This document shows, piece after piece, positions 39,941-51,094 of a stretch of 64,000 nucleotides of DNA. A program made the position numbers and the translations under genes. Source of the stretch: Tritrichomonas musculus (Eukaryota; Parabasalia; Tritrichomonadida; Tritrichomonadidae); assembly GCA_039105265.1 (NCBI GenBank), contig JAPFFF010000001.1:1426001-1490000 (forward strand), written 5' to 3'. The notes beneath the pieces were generated by a model, which saw only the letters and a program-made list of their open reading frames with translations, was not told the DNA's origin and ran no database searches. How positions within the stretch are numbered: the stretch's first letter is position 1; each line of letters opens with the position of its first letter.

Positions 39941-41794
39941 ATGCTTAACAACTTCTCGATTTCTCATCTATCAATAAGTCTAATCCTCGTTGCTCCCTTT
40001 ATTTCGCAATCTCCAAAGCATGATAAATCTCTTTTCAATTCTTATTTCAATATCAACTGTCATAATTCAATATATTCATTTTTATATTCAGCATCAAATC
40101 CAATAACAAAATTTAAATCTTGCTCTTTTTCAAATTTTCAAGGTAGACCCCCTATATATTTAAGTTCAGCATCCTATGAATTCAGAAATCCAGTAATTAA
40201 GCAATATGAAGACATGAAAAACGACACGGTTCCCTATTTTAAGGAAACATTCAACGAATCAATATTATATAAGAGCTATAGTAATATTTCAATAACTTTT
40301 CAAGAGTGTATTTTTAATAATTGTTATTATCAGTACGGTCCAGGGGGAGCCATTAGTTTTCGCAAAGAAGAAGCTTCGCTATACATCAATTCCTGTCAAT
40401 TTATCAAATGTACAGCCCAATACAACGCAGGAGCTATTTTCCTGCAAGTCCATACAGGCGGCTGGCTTCAAGGGGAGGCCATTATCAAGAATTCCCTTTT
40501 TGAAGAATGTTATGATTGTAACCCGAATGCCAATTACGTGTCAGGAGTCTTCGAAGTCTTCCTAGCCAAGGGCAGCAATTCAAATTCCTTCTCATTAATT
40601 GAGAGCACATTGAAAAACTGCCAATTTGAGAAGAAAAACAAAATTGTAGAAGGTCAAATTCGTCTCAATTCCAACATATTCCATCTTGACTATGACAATC
40701 TTACCAACAATGCTGATAAAATCGACTGCTCGGCCTTCTTTTTCACGAAGTACGTCCAAGGTGATTCAACTGTCCACTTTTTGAATGCCTTCAATCAAAG
40801 AGGCTTCAATTTTTGTGAGGTTTACGAAGTTCAAGATGCGCACATTCACCTGTACAATGTAAACATTGTGAACACGACTTTCACTAACTTAAACACTGGC
40901 GCAATCATGGGCAAAATCGCATTCATCAACATCTACTTGAAGGCTGGCGCGCTCGTCTTCATTGACACTTTTTATGTGATTGACTTCACCACAATTTCGA
41001 CTGATGGGGGAAAGGCAGCGCGCGACCTCGTCGAGCCTGTGTTTGTCAAAATCCCATCCGGCTCCGAAATGCCAAGAGTGTCGAACATCTTCTCCAACCA
41101 GCAGTTCGCGTACAACAACGAGAACGTCGAGTACACGCTCATCTCTGAAATGCAAATTGAGGGCAATATGATCGTCAATAAACCAATACGAGCCGACACG
41201 CCCAGCTCCACGCCGAAGCCCACAGACATCCCCGCTCAAACCGAAACGCCAAAGCAAACCGAAATTCCAAAGCAAACCGAAATTCCAAAACAGACAGAGC
41301 TTCCAGAGCAAACAGAGCTTATTGAACAAGTCGTATCTTCCGTGCAGTCAGACGAGCTGCCAGAAACAGAGATCGCGCAAGGGAGCAGTCTGGCTTTTGA
41401 ATCTGATATTTCTGTGTTGCCTTCAAAAACGTCTCAAATTGCGTCCGCTGTGACGGCTGCCCCAACCGAGGCGCAGCCGGACGTCAGCAGCAGCAGCTCG
41501 CTGGCTAAGGACAAGAAGAAGCTCGGAGTCATCGCTGGCGCGGTTGTCGCCGTTGTTGCCGTGCTGACGGCCGTTGTCGTCGCTGCCATTGTCATCAAGC
41601 AGAGGAAGAGGAACGAAATGGTGGAGAAAAAGTACATCGACGATGAGAACAGGCACGATGATTCGGTCAACGCTGACAATTCCTTCCAGAGCAGCGAGTT
41701 TGGCTCGCGGGCTGACCCCCTCAATCTGAGGGACTTGATCTCTTCGATCAATAACCAGCAGATATCTAGTGACATGGATTACTCTGGCCAGTGA
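39941..41794 (+). CDS. Surface protein: Pmp-like beta-helix ectodomain, TM segment, short tail (617 aa)
   Basis: ATG 39941 opens a signal-peptide-like N-terminus (ISHLSISLILVAPFISQS). The ectodomain contains parallel beta-helix rungs with the GGAI/FxxC wording of Pmp-like proteins: FQECIFNNCYYQYGPGGAIS, CQFIKCTAQYNAGAIFL, NSLFEECYDCN. Residues about 420-450 form a Thr/Pro/Gln stalk with repeats of PKQTEI. A strongly hydrophobic span LGVIAGAVVAVVAVLTAVVV at about 528-552 is followed by a basic stop-transfer KQRKRN and an about 60-residue acidic/serine tail. This is the layout of type I membrane proteins. Trichomonads carry a family of such Pmp-like proteins thought to act in host-cell adherence; that role is not shown here. 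The GC content of the 3' half is clearly above the surrounding DNA. No truncation. Confidence 0.88.
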   Translation: MLNNFSISHLSISLILVAPFISQSPKHDKSLFNSYFNINCHNSIYSFLYSASNPITKFKSCSFSNFQGRPPIYLSSASYEFRNPVIKQYEDMKNDTVPYFKETFNESILYKSYSNISITFQECIFNNCYYQYGPGGAISFRKEEASLYINSCQFIKCTAQYNAGAIFLQVHTGGWLQGEAIIKNSLFEECYDCNPNANYVSGVFEVFLAKGSNSNSFSLIESTLKNCQFEKKNKIVEGQIRLNSNIFHLDYDNLTNNADKIDCSAFFFTKYVQGDSTVHFLNAFNQRGFNFCEVYEVQDAHIHLYNVNIVNTTFTNLNTGAIMGKIAFINIYLKAGALVFIDTFYVIDFTTISTDGGKAARDLVEPVFVKIPSGSEMPRVSNIFSNQQFAYNNENVEYTLISEMQIEGNMIVNKPIRADTPSSTPKPTDIPAQTETPKQTEIPKQTEIPKQTELPEQTELIEQVVSSVQSDELPETEIAQGSSLAFESDISVLPSKTSQIASAVTAAPTEAQPDVSSSSSLAKDKKKLGVIAGAVVAVVAVLTAVVVAAIVIKQRKRNEMVEKKYIDDENRHDDSVNADNSFQSSEFGSRADPLNLRDLISSINNQQISSDMDYSGQ

Positions 41795-42257
41795 ATATGT
41801 AGTTGTCTTTTATATAAAAATATAACTTTTTTTTGGTTTTTTGGTTTGGTTTTCGATTTTATATTGGAGATGACAAATTCAGAAAAAATCTCAATTTTTT
41901 TTTTTTTTTTGGTACATTCAACAATTAGCAGGAGGAGTAGACTTCCACTTTTTACATGAAAACGGATTCAAATTCCACAAAAAAACAATGCTGGCATCAA
42001 TAAAAAATAAAACTTAGATTTGTTATTATGATATTAATTATCAGGGTTTGGTACATTTTTAGTTCAGATATTAAATTTAAAAAGTATTTTTTTTAAAAAT
42101 CATTTTATAAAACAACCACTATTATTCAATTTAAAATTTTATGTTACCCATATAAAATTTTATGTCTTTAAAAGTGTTTATCAATTGTCATTCATCAGAA
42201 TATTAAAATGTGCATCATTAATCAGATTAATATGTGTTAGATAATTATGTTTAAAAG
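41795..42257. other. AT-rich intergenic region
   Basis: 3' flank of the surface-protein gene and of tRNA-Lys. I see only AT-rich sequence. Confidence 0.5.
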
Positions 42258-42265
42258 AAAAAAAA
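42258..42265 (-). terminator. RNA polymerase III T-run after tRNA-Lys
   Basis: Eight T on the minus strand, starting a few bases after the tRNA 3' end. Confidence 0.8.
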
Positions 42266-42269
42266 GTAT

Positions 42270-42343
42270 AGCCTCCGGCGGGACTCGAACCCGCAACCCC
42301 AAGATTAAGAGTCTTATGCTCTAGCCGGTTGAGCTACGAAGGC
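42270..42343 (-). tRNA. tRNA-Lys(CUU)
   Basis: The minus strand gives a full cloverleaf. Acceptor GCCTTCG pairs with CGGAGGC (one T-G pair). The D arm is GCTC-AACCGGCTA-GAGC, the anticodon arm TAAGA-CTCTTAA-TCTTG with anticodon CTT, and the T arm GCGGG-TTCGAGT-CCCGC. The discriminator base is T. No intron. Confidence 0.95.
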
Positions 42344-44819
42344 TGTGCATATCACAATCAGAATTAATTAAAATATTGTTTACAAGATTTCAAAATTAGC
42401 AAATTAGCAAATTATGGGAAATAAAAATGATTAAATAATTATAAACAACCCCGTGGTTGCTAGCAGATCAAAAAACGATATATAAAATTTCAGGAAAAAA
42501 ATTGATTTAAAAAAATTAAAATTAATATTCAATCATTCAAAGAGAAAAAAGACTAAACATAATTTTTTCATTTTGAACAGTTTTAAAAGATATGTTTTCA
42601 CTCAATCTTTTTCTCAAATAGAATTACGTCTGCCAAATATAAATTGATGAGTGAAAAAATTCATTTTCATTATGTAAAATCGTTGAAATTGCAAATAAAT
42701 CAAAAAGAGCAATTAGTAAAATAAATGATTAACTAATTTCCTGTTTGAAGTTTAAATGAAAAATGATTCCTACTGAATTGAGAAAAACAAGAAAATTTTG
42801 AAATATAACAAAGAGTAATATCACTTTATTTTTCATCATATGTTTTAAGGTTAAAAATGAAATGAATATTTGATGATAAAAACCATTAAATTATAATTTT
42901 CTTAAAAAATAATTAAAGATTTTCTAATCTTTTTTTTAGCTTTGCGTTAGAATCCATATATCAAATGATTTTAACTATGATAAATATAAATCAATTGTTT
43001 TTTTAAGGTGTCTTATAGAATAATAAAAGAATTAAAAAGAAATTTGTTGAATGTCATGAATTAATATATTTGCTTCTAATATATTTTCTTTGTAATATAT
43101 ATGTATGAATAATTATATTAAAAAAACTTTTATATGAATTCATTAGTTGGGCGAAATAGGTATGAATAATTTTAACTTTTATTTAAAAATCAGCAAAAAA
43201 AATGCTAATTCAAATAAAACAAACTTAAGAAGGAATAAATACTAAATCTTGTTATTCAAAATGATAATGATGCTTTAGAAAATCGGTAAAATTAAAGATT
43301 TAGTAATAATTGAATTTTCAAATATTTAACAACAGCTATATCTTCATAAAAAAAACAAAAACAGCAATTTATTTTTAGTATATTTATATGCTATGATATA
43401 AATATGTTTATTATTTCTTTTTGGTATAATAATAAATCATTGTATGAATGAAATAAAAACGTTTAAAAAAAAAAAATCTGTTTTAATTTTTTCAAATGAA
43501 TAAAAAAAAATTCTCATTTCGATGTTTTCAATGCGCATTCCTTGTAATTATTGGAAAAAAATCGCTTTGATTCGAATATAAAATTTTGATTTGGTAGAAA
43601 AGTTCTGAATTTAAGATTTTGATAAAATCTTCATTTGTGAATGAAAACTATGAAAAAAAAAATATTTATATCTTTTTAATATTTTTTTTACCGCGCTTTT
43701 TTTTATTATTATTATTTTATTTATTTCTGGTGTTAGCATATATTTGATATTATTGACCAAAACATAAAATTAAAAAAATATTAAAAAATAATTATTTCAA
43801 AAAAAAAATAAAATAATAAAAAGGTGCGGTTAAAAATTGATACTTTGATATTAGTTATTGATTTTGTAGATAAGCGAATACTTTTGTATTTTAATTGCTA
43901 AATAAAAAAAGTACGTTATTGGTTATCTAAAAAAAATAATTTTGTTAACCTTTTTAAATAATCCGAAAATAATCGCATTTAAAAAAATTATAATAAGAAG
44001 CATATAAGGAATGATTGAAAAATTCGATTTAAAAAAAAAAAAAGGCCGTTATTTTGGTTATATCGAATGTAAAAAAAAAAAAAAAACGTTAATTATTCGA
44101 TCAAATTTTCAATTGATATATCTTTTCACTTTCAAAAATAAAATTCTACAAAATGAAAACCTGAGAATGAAAATGGACCGATCTGAATTTCATCTTCGTA
44201 TAGTTGATCATTGTTGTAAAAAATTATCTATTGATTTGGCTTTTTGAGTGCGAACCGTTGAAAGCAATTGAAAAAAATTTTCAACTGTTTTGTTTTTTAT
44301 ACACCAAAAAAAAAAGCAATAGCTAAAAAGATACAAGAAATAAATCTCAAGCTTAATGCCTATAATATTAAAATTGAATATCTTTGAAAGTTATTGATTT
44401 CATAATAATATTATTATTATAATAATATTTTTATAATGTAATAAAACACTTAAGATTCTTGATTACTCCTGATTCATTTTCAAACTTATTAATTTGTTGT
44501 AATGTAATTTCTATCAAATAAAATGGTTGTGATGTGTTTTGAATTTTCGGGAAAATTGACCTTGATTTTGCTTTTGTGTACAATCTTCATTCAATCTGAA
44601 CTGGAGCCTTTTCTTTTTCATTTTTGGCGATAACCAAGAAAAATATTTGCAATCTCCAATTCGAGTTGAATGAAGATTGCAAATATGCTAAAAAAAAAAA
44701 AAAAAAGATTATAATTTTTTAACTATTAAACATTTAATTAAGCCTAGGACCATTCTTAAAAAATTTCCAATTTTCATCCTTATTGAAAACTAAAGAATTA
44801 TCCTTAGAGATAGATTTTT
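42344..44819. other. 2.5-kb AT-rich intergenic region
   Basis: No coding frame with convincing content. A 78-codon Lys-rich frame at 44011-44247 is probably chance. An inverted repeat lies at 44581-44679. Multiple A/T runs. Confidence 0.5.
44581..44679. repeat. 99-bp inverted repeat near the GDH 3' end
   Basis: Arms CAATCTTCATTCAATCTGAA (44581 onward) and TTGAATGAAGATTG (to 44679) extend to about 25 pairs with few mismatches around a 48-base centre. Possible small MITE; could also form a hairpin in read-through transcripts of the neighbouring gene. Confidence 0.55.
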
Positions 44820-46157
44820 TTAGAGGATACCTTGTTCAAGCATTGAGGTAGCAACTTTCATGAATCCTGCGATATTAGCACCTTTCATGTAGTTGATATA
44901 GCCATCTTTTTCGGTGCCGTATTCAATGCAAGCAGAATGAATTGATGACATGATGTGATGGAGTTTATCATCAACCTCTTCGGCAGTCCAGTTCAACTTT
45001 TGAGCGTTTTGGGTCATTTCGAGGCCAGAAGTAGCAACACCACCAGCATTAACAGCCTTTCCTGGGCCGAATGGAATCTTTGCGGCAATGAAAGCATCAA
45101 TAGCTTCTGGGCGGCATCCCATGTTTGAAACTTCAGCAACGATTTGAACGCCATTTTCAATTAACGTCTTAGCATCGTTTCCATCTAATTCATTTTGAGT
45201 GGCACATGGCATTGCGATATCGACCTTGACTTCCCATGGTTTCTTTCCAGCAACGAACTTTGATCCTGGGAATTTTTCAGCATAAGGAGCAACAACATCG
45301 TTGTTAGATGCACGAAGTTCGAGCATGTATTTGATCTTTTCAGAGTCAAGACCATCTTGATCATAAATGTAGCCATCAGGTCCGGAAATTGTAACAACTT
45401 TGGCACCAAGTTGTGTAGCTTTAGTAGCAGCGCCCCATGCAACATTGCCAAAGCCAGAGATTGCAACTGTCTTTCCTTTGAGAACTTTGCCTGTTGTTTG
45501 GAGCATTTGACGTAAGAAATAAACAGCACCAAATCCTGTTGCTTCTGGACGGATAAGAGAACCACCCCATGACATTCCTTTGCCAGTAAGGACACCTGTA
45601 TTTTCGCGTGCCAATTTGCGGTACATTCCATAAAGATATCCAATTTCGCGTTTGCCAACACCAATATCACCAGCTGGGACATCAGTCTCTGGGCCAATGT
45701 GTCTCCAAAGTTCGGTCATGAAAGCTTGGCAGAAACGCATTACTTCACCGTCAGACTTGCCCTTTGGATTGAAGTCAGAACCACCTTTAGCTCCACCCAT
45801 TGGTAAAGTTGTTAATGCATTCTTGAAGCATTGTTCAAAACCGAGGAACTTCAAAATAGATGGGTTGACGGAAGGATGGAATCTTAAGCCTCCCTTGTAT
45901 GGGCCAATAGCGTTGTTGAATTGGAACCTGTATCCTGTATTAACTTGAACTTCACCCTTGTCATCAACCCAAACAACCTTAAATGTGAATGCACGATCAG
46001 GTTCAACAATACGTTCTGCAATTTTGTTCTTAATGAACTCAGGGTGTTGATTGTAGGTTTCTTCAACAGTCATCAAAACTTCACGAACAGCCTGGAGATA
46101 TTCACTTTCTCCTGGGTGCTTTTTTTCTAAATCAGCCATTATCTTGTTAACATCCAT
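44820..46157 (-). CDS. gdhA: NADP-type glutamate dehydrogenase (445 aa)
   Basis: Complete, intact frame from ATG 46157 with the length usual for the hexameric, bacterial-type family (about 445-450 aa). It interconverts glutamate and 2-oxoglutarate plus ammonia. The catalytic region around residues 120-128 reads LPMGGAKGGSDFNPKG, with TDVPAGDIGVGKREIGYLYG around 165 and the Rossmann dinucleotide fold GKTVAISGFGNVAWGAATKA around 230-245. NADP preference is inferred from family membership rather than demonstrated. The codon use is richer in GC than the surroundings, fitting a highly expressed metabolic gene. The stop is TAA followed by A, giving the TAAA that in trichomonads can serve as polyadenylation signal. 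A strong Inr-like motif lies 18 bases upstream. No introns. Confidence 0.97.
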   Translation of the reverse strand: MDVNKIMADLEKKHPGESEYLQAVREVLMTVEETYNQHPEFIKNKIAERIVEPDRAFTFKVVWVDDKGEVQVNTGYRFQFNNAIGPYKGGLRFHPSVNPSILKFLGFEQCFKNALTTLPMGGAKGGSDFNPKGKSDGEVMRFCQAFMTELWRHIGPETDVPAGDIGVGKREIGYLYGMYRKLARENTGVLTGKGMSWGGSLIRPEATGFGAVYFLRQMLQTTGKVLKGKTVAISGFGNVAWGAATKATQLGAKVVTISGPDGYIYDQDGLDSEKIKYMLELRASNNDVVAPYAEKFPGSKFVAGKKPWEVKVDIAMPCATQNELDGNDAKTLIENGVQIVAEVSNMGCRPEAIDAFIAAKIPFGPGKAVNAGGVATSGLEMTQNAQKLNWTAEEVDDKLHHIMSSIHSACIEYGTEKDGYINYMKGANIAGFMKVATSMLEQGIL

Positions 46158-46162
46158 TGTTA

Positions 46163-46177
46163 AAAAAAATGAAATGA
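46163..46177 (-). promoter_or_regulatory. Inr-like start motif of glutamate dehydrogenase
   Basis: TCATTTCATTTTTTT on the minus strand begins 18-20 bases upstream of the ATG; nearly the same string precedes the gene at 22450. Confidence 0.6.
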
Positions 46178-48304
46178 CTGTTTTTACTTCATTTTTTACT
46201 TTATTTTTTTTGTCATAGCCATTGTATTCAATCCATTTAAAATAAAATCTTTGTCTCTGAATTTTCTAAGTGCTTAGAAAAATCTCACAAAACTATAAAA
46301 TAAATTCAAAGTTCATCTTTCAATAGAAATTTCATCGTTTTCACGTTTTCAAATGTGAAATGAATCGACTTAAATTTGGAAAATATATTGTTTTCGTATT
46401 AAATATTTTGTTTTTCATCTCACAAAAAAGATAATTAATGCAAATTAAAGTTTAAGCATAAGAAGATTGTGTGAGAAGATAAATGAAAAAAAAACTATTA
46501 CGTGATGTAAATAACTTTTTGATATATTGAAATTTTAGTTTAATCAAGTATTTAAAAAAAAACCATTAAATTCATTTCACTTTTATGGGAAAAAAGCCAT
46601 CCCCCATTTTTTTACAGCATTTATACTGTTGATTATTATTAAGCTACCGTTATTATAAAAAAAAATTCAAAAAAAAAGAACTGAAACAAATAATGTATTC
46701 AAATAACTTTTTTTAAAAAAACGAACAAAAATATATCCCCTACATTGAAAAATTTCATCCCAATTCCTTATAATTTGATAAATGTATAACTAAAAAATGA
46801 ATCTTATAAATTAAAATAATATAAAAAAGAAGTATTTAGATATTATAATAAATAATATTATTATTTTAATTGTTGTATAATAAGATATTAAGATTTTAAT
46901 AATAAGTGATCGATCTTTTAAATTCTCATGTTAAGATTTTACACGTCTCAATTTATAAAAATATTTAAAACATAATTCAAATTTCAATATGTATAGATTT
47001 TCGTAAAATATATATGGATTTTTAAAAAATCATAAAAAAGATTTTTCTACTTTAAATATTATAATTTTCTAATGAAATATCATTGTTATATTGAGTATAA
47101 AGAGTAGTTAATAATTTTTCTCATTTTTCTCATGTGATATTTATAAATTTTTTTTCCTACGTCCAATGTAAAAACCGAAAATATTGAATCAAATCTCCGT
47201 TTATTTTCTCTCAATTTAGAAAAGCACAATCTTATTTATCAATTTTGAAAAGAATTTTTGCGATCAGAATCATATAACATCACCTATTTTTAAATTTTTA
47301 TTTCCCCCGATTTTCTAAGTACCAATTTTAATTAAAAGCGCCAACTTTTAGAATTTGCTTGAAGCAATATTATTCTAAAAAATTAATTTTTAAATTCTGA
47401 AATATCAAATTTCGCAATCATATTTGTTCAAAATTCTTAAAATCTTTTTTTTTCTTTTAGTATGAGCAAAGATATCTTTTCTTTCCAGAAAAAATGGAAT
47501 ATTTTTTTGAATCCATTTTTTTAAATTTCAATTTTTATTGTATTGAACGAAATCTTTTCTCCTGCATTTTTATTTCTATCAATAATACTATTCAATTTGA
47601 TTATAAATAATGTTAATTAAAAAAATCAACAATATTATTATATATAATTTTGAACCTAAAAAAAAAATCAATCAAGATTTTCATAGTTTGGTCTTAGTAT
47701 AATTTGGCCGTGTTACGAAGAAAATGAAATATAATCATATGAGAATGATCACCAAAAAAAAAAAAAGAATTAAAAATAAAATGTTGATTAAAAATTGTGA
47801 TGATAAATGGTTGATTAAATAATTAAATAATTGAGATAAATAAAATTGAGTTTATTTATTTTTTTATTTCAAAAAGTATAAACCTTGTTTTTTTATTTAC
47901 ACCTCCTATTCAAAATAAACTATATTTTCTTCATTAATAAATAGGTTTCAAAAAGAATGTATGCATAATTTAAATAATTTATATAATGTAGTATGTTATT
48001 TATAATTTTAAAATTAATATAAATGGGTGGTTATCAATATAATGCAATTTTAATTTAAATGGAAGGAGCAAATAAAAAAACAAGGTTTAGTCAAATGATT
48101 TAAAATTCCACTTTTTGATAAAAATAATAAAAAATAATTATTCAAATATTTGAGTATATATCATTTTTCATTAAATATACATAACTCAATAAATAACAAT
48201 TAAAATTCATTGTATGTCTAAAATATAGATTTTATACAATTCTCTTAACTTATTTTGTGAAATATTGAAAATTTTAAAATGATTTATAAAATATATTATA
48301 TTAA
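46178..48304. other. 2.1-kb AT-rich intergenic region
   Basis: No frame, RNA gene or clear repeat recognised; many A/T runs. Confidence 0.5.
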
Positions 48305-48795
48305 TAGAAGATAAGCTTGTTATAATCCGATTCTCGAGATCAATAATTGATTTACTTTTTGATATAGATATATAAACATGCACTGATTCTCGAGATCCAT
48401 TTCAGTGATCGAGATTTTATTTATAGCTTTTGATATTAGAATTTCCAATTAAACTTTTTGATAAATATATGATCGTAATTTAATCTCAAAATAATTCATA
48501 AAAAAGAATTAATTTTCGAATTTTAATCTTAAAATAAACATCAATGCATTATATTATTTATTTTAAAATATTTTAAAATCACAAATACCAAATATAAAAA
48601 AAGATAAATCTGTTTGAGTTCTAGAGATCTCGGTAATTGATTTCATGTTTACAATTATTTTTATATCACATTTCATATCTGATATCTTGATAATCGATAA
48701 TCTCGATATCAGATTTTTAAACTGATAATCGAGTATCAGATGTAAAAAAGTGACGTTTTTGATATCGATTCTCAAAATAACAAGCCTAAGAGAAG
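48305..48795. repeat. Imperfect inverted-repeat region rich in ATCGA palindromes
   Basis: Outer arms TAAGCTTGTTAT...CGATTCTCGAGATCA and, inverted, TGATATCGATTCTC...ATAACAAGCCTA match loosely. The inside has repeated CTCGAGATC, GATAATCGA and GATATC strings. Probably a diverged MITE; no target duplication found. Confidence 0.4.
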
Positions 48796-48983
48796 ATATG
48801 TATGAGTACTGGATTCTCTTCTGTCATTTATTTATATGCTCATATATTATATTAATTGAGAGTTGATTAGATTATTGTATAAAAAAAAAGAATACTTTAA
48901 TGTCCAATAAGTGATATATCATGTATCTAAAACATTATATCCATTACATCCATTTCTCATTAGACTAAAAATAAATTCTACTA

Positions 48984-49858
48984 TAGGGTGGTTGATAAGT
49001 AACCGCAATCTCGATGAATGACAATGTACTTCGAAAAATATAAGTATTTCTTAAAACTATGCTTAAATAGTTTTAATTTGCATAATTAATTTTTAGTTTT
49101 GTTTTGATGCATATCTAGAAAAATCATTATCAAAAAGTTCATTTTCAAAATACGTTAATATATAAAAGTCAAAAAAATGTAAAATTGTGATTTACTCATA
49201 AAAAAAAAATGAGCTGTAATGATATCATTCTATCACTATATAAATTATATTTATATACACAAATACTTCATCATGTGATATTTTTTAAGATCATTTTCAT
49301 CATGTTTAACATATAATACTCAAATTATTTTATCAAAGCCAAAAATCTGGTCTTGCTATAAAATAGAGATTATTATTCAAAATGCATTCAAAATATACAA
49401 TTGATTTCAAAAAGGCAATATTACTAACATCAACCATATTTTAATTATTAATATTTTGATTTACCAAATTACTTTGATTAAAAGAAAACAATGAATATTC
49501 AAAAACTTCCGCATTTCGCAGTTTTTATAAGTATGTGAAAAAATTAAAATTGAGGGGAAAAAAAAATGTATGAATAGATTTTTAAAATTATAAAAGTATT
49601 AGTTGTTTGAGCAAAATATAAGCTATAAACTGAAAGCATTTTTGAAATTTATTATTAGCCATATCATTTAATTTTACTGTATTTATCTCTAAAAGTGGAT
49701 TTTTTTCTGAAATCGATTTTTTTGAACCAAATACAATATATCAAAGTCCACAATAATAGTAAAAAAATTTAAATTCATAAACATTATTAATAATACTTTA
49801 AAAATAATATTCATTACTCATCAGCCTTTGAAATTGCGGTTACTTAATGGCCACCCTA
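48984..49858. mobile_element. Mariner-like non-autonomous element
   Basis: Ends TAGGGTGGTTGATAAGTAAC and, at the right, the complement TAGGGTGGCCATTAAGTAAC, continuing CGCAAT. Both are flanked by TA. Such AGGGTG...AAGTA termini with TA duplication are typical of mariner elements. The 875-bp body has no transposase-like frame; a full element would be about 1.3 kb, so it is an internally deleted or derived copy. Confidence 0.8.
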
Positions 49859-50029
49859 TATATGTATACCGAGACTTGATGTCATTAATTTCTTTCCATA
49901 AAATTCTAATGCATATGCAAATCCAAGGATAGTATTTTGAGTTCTTTCTCTCATTGAATTTCTGAGATATAATGCTTATCAGTATTTTTGGATTTAATCT
50001 TCTGAATTCCTTTTGATTCATTAAATAAC
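49859..50029. other. Short AT-rich gap
   Basis: A minus-strand 66-codon frame at 49821-50021 partly overlaps the mariner-like end and is not convincing. Confidence 0.4.
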
Positions 50030-50715
50030 AATGTGATTATATCATATAAAATAAAGAAAAGTTGCTTTCTTTCATCAATAGATAAATTAGTAGATTGTAA
50101 AACATCAGTAAACAAAACAAAAGGCAGCAGTAAAACAAAACAGGAGTATTCATCATTTCTACAAACTTATTTAAATTATCAAAATTGAATAATTTCATGG
50201 CCAAATCATCTCTCTTCTATATATCTCCTGAGGCATTTCTTGTATTTTTAGCGAGTTTATTTCTCTTGCACCGTTGAATAAAAATATTTTGAATTTGCTA
50301 ATCTGGTTATTAGACTTTTGAATAAATGAATCCAATCAGATATTGGATTCATATCAGGATAATTATCTATATACTCTATAATTGCATCAATATTATCTCC
50401 TTCGCAATCTTTCATGTATTTTAGGATTTAGTGGTTGACAATTGAAAACAAATATTCCATTTGAACCTTGATTTTTAAGATCATTAGTAGCTGCATCAAA
50501 TGCTATTATGGCTACTATTGGTTCGTTTTCTCTTTTTTTTTTTTTTAAAAAAAAAAAAATTTTGACATTTCTCCAATAGTAGATCTTTGTTCAATAGACT
50601 ATCTTGCTCATTCTTTAATATTGAGCTGTATTCTTTTCTCAAATTATCTGGATTTGGAAGAGGAATAAATTTTCTTAAAAACTTATAAGTGATATTTGAA
50701 TTAATGTTGAGCATA
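50030..50715 (-). pseudogene. Relic of a multicopy-element-like gene of unknown family
   Basis: On the minus strand, NITYKFLRKFIPLPNPDNL and SILKNEQDSLLNKDLLLEKC (near 50600-50700) are followed by VAIIAFDAATNDLKN and SNGIFVFNCQPLNPKIHE (about 50380-50520). Further fragments such as YPDMNPISDWIHLF and FLFNGAREIN appear in other frames to about 50240. Interruptions include a poly-Lys insertion from an A/T run and at least two frame changes. The AFDAAT...FNCQPL pattern resembles a repeated trichomonad protein family I remember but cannot name; probably a DNA-element protein. Function not assigned. Confidence 0.5.
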
Positions 50716-50867
50716 ATACAAAAATCTTTTCATGCATTTTAATATTTCAGGTAATATACATTTATTTTAGAATTTTTCAGAATTTATAAAATTAATGACG
50801 GAGTTAAATTCTTGGATCCATGATCTATTTCATTTTAACTAATATTGTCAATTTTTAAATATGATCA

Positions 50868-50905
<38 letters not shown>

Positions 50906-51094
50906 AGTCAATTTTTGAAAATTTTTGAATAGGTTCAATTACTAAAAAGGCTTGTATATTACCAGAAATATTCAAAAAATAAATGTATATTGCCAAAAAT
51001 ATTACAATTATTATAATATAATAAAAAATGACAAAAAGGCTTGTATGCATCGCAATTGCTTTTAATATATGATTACTAGATTAAAGATAGCAAA

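Noticed and set aside
44011-44247. 78-codon plus-strand frame
   Set aside because: Built from A-runs (poly-Lys) with no recognisable domain or start motif.
45185-45697. 170-codon minus-strand frame within glutamate dehydrogenase
   Set aside because: Alternate-frame shadow of a well-conserved gene.
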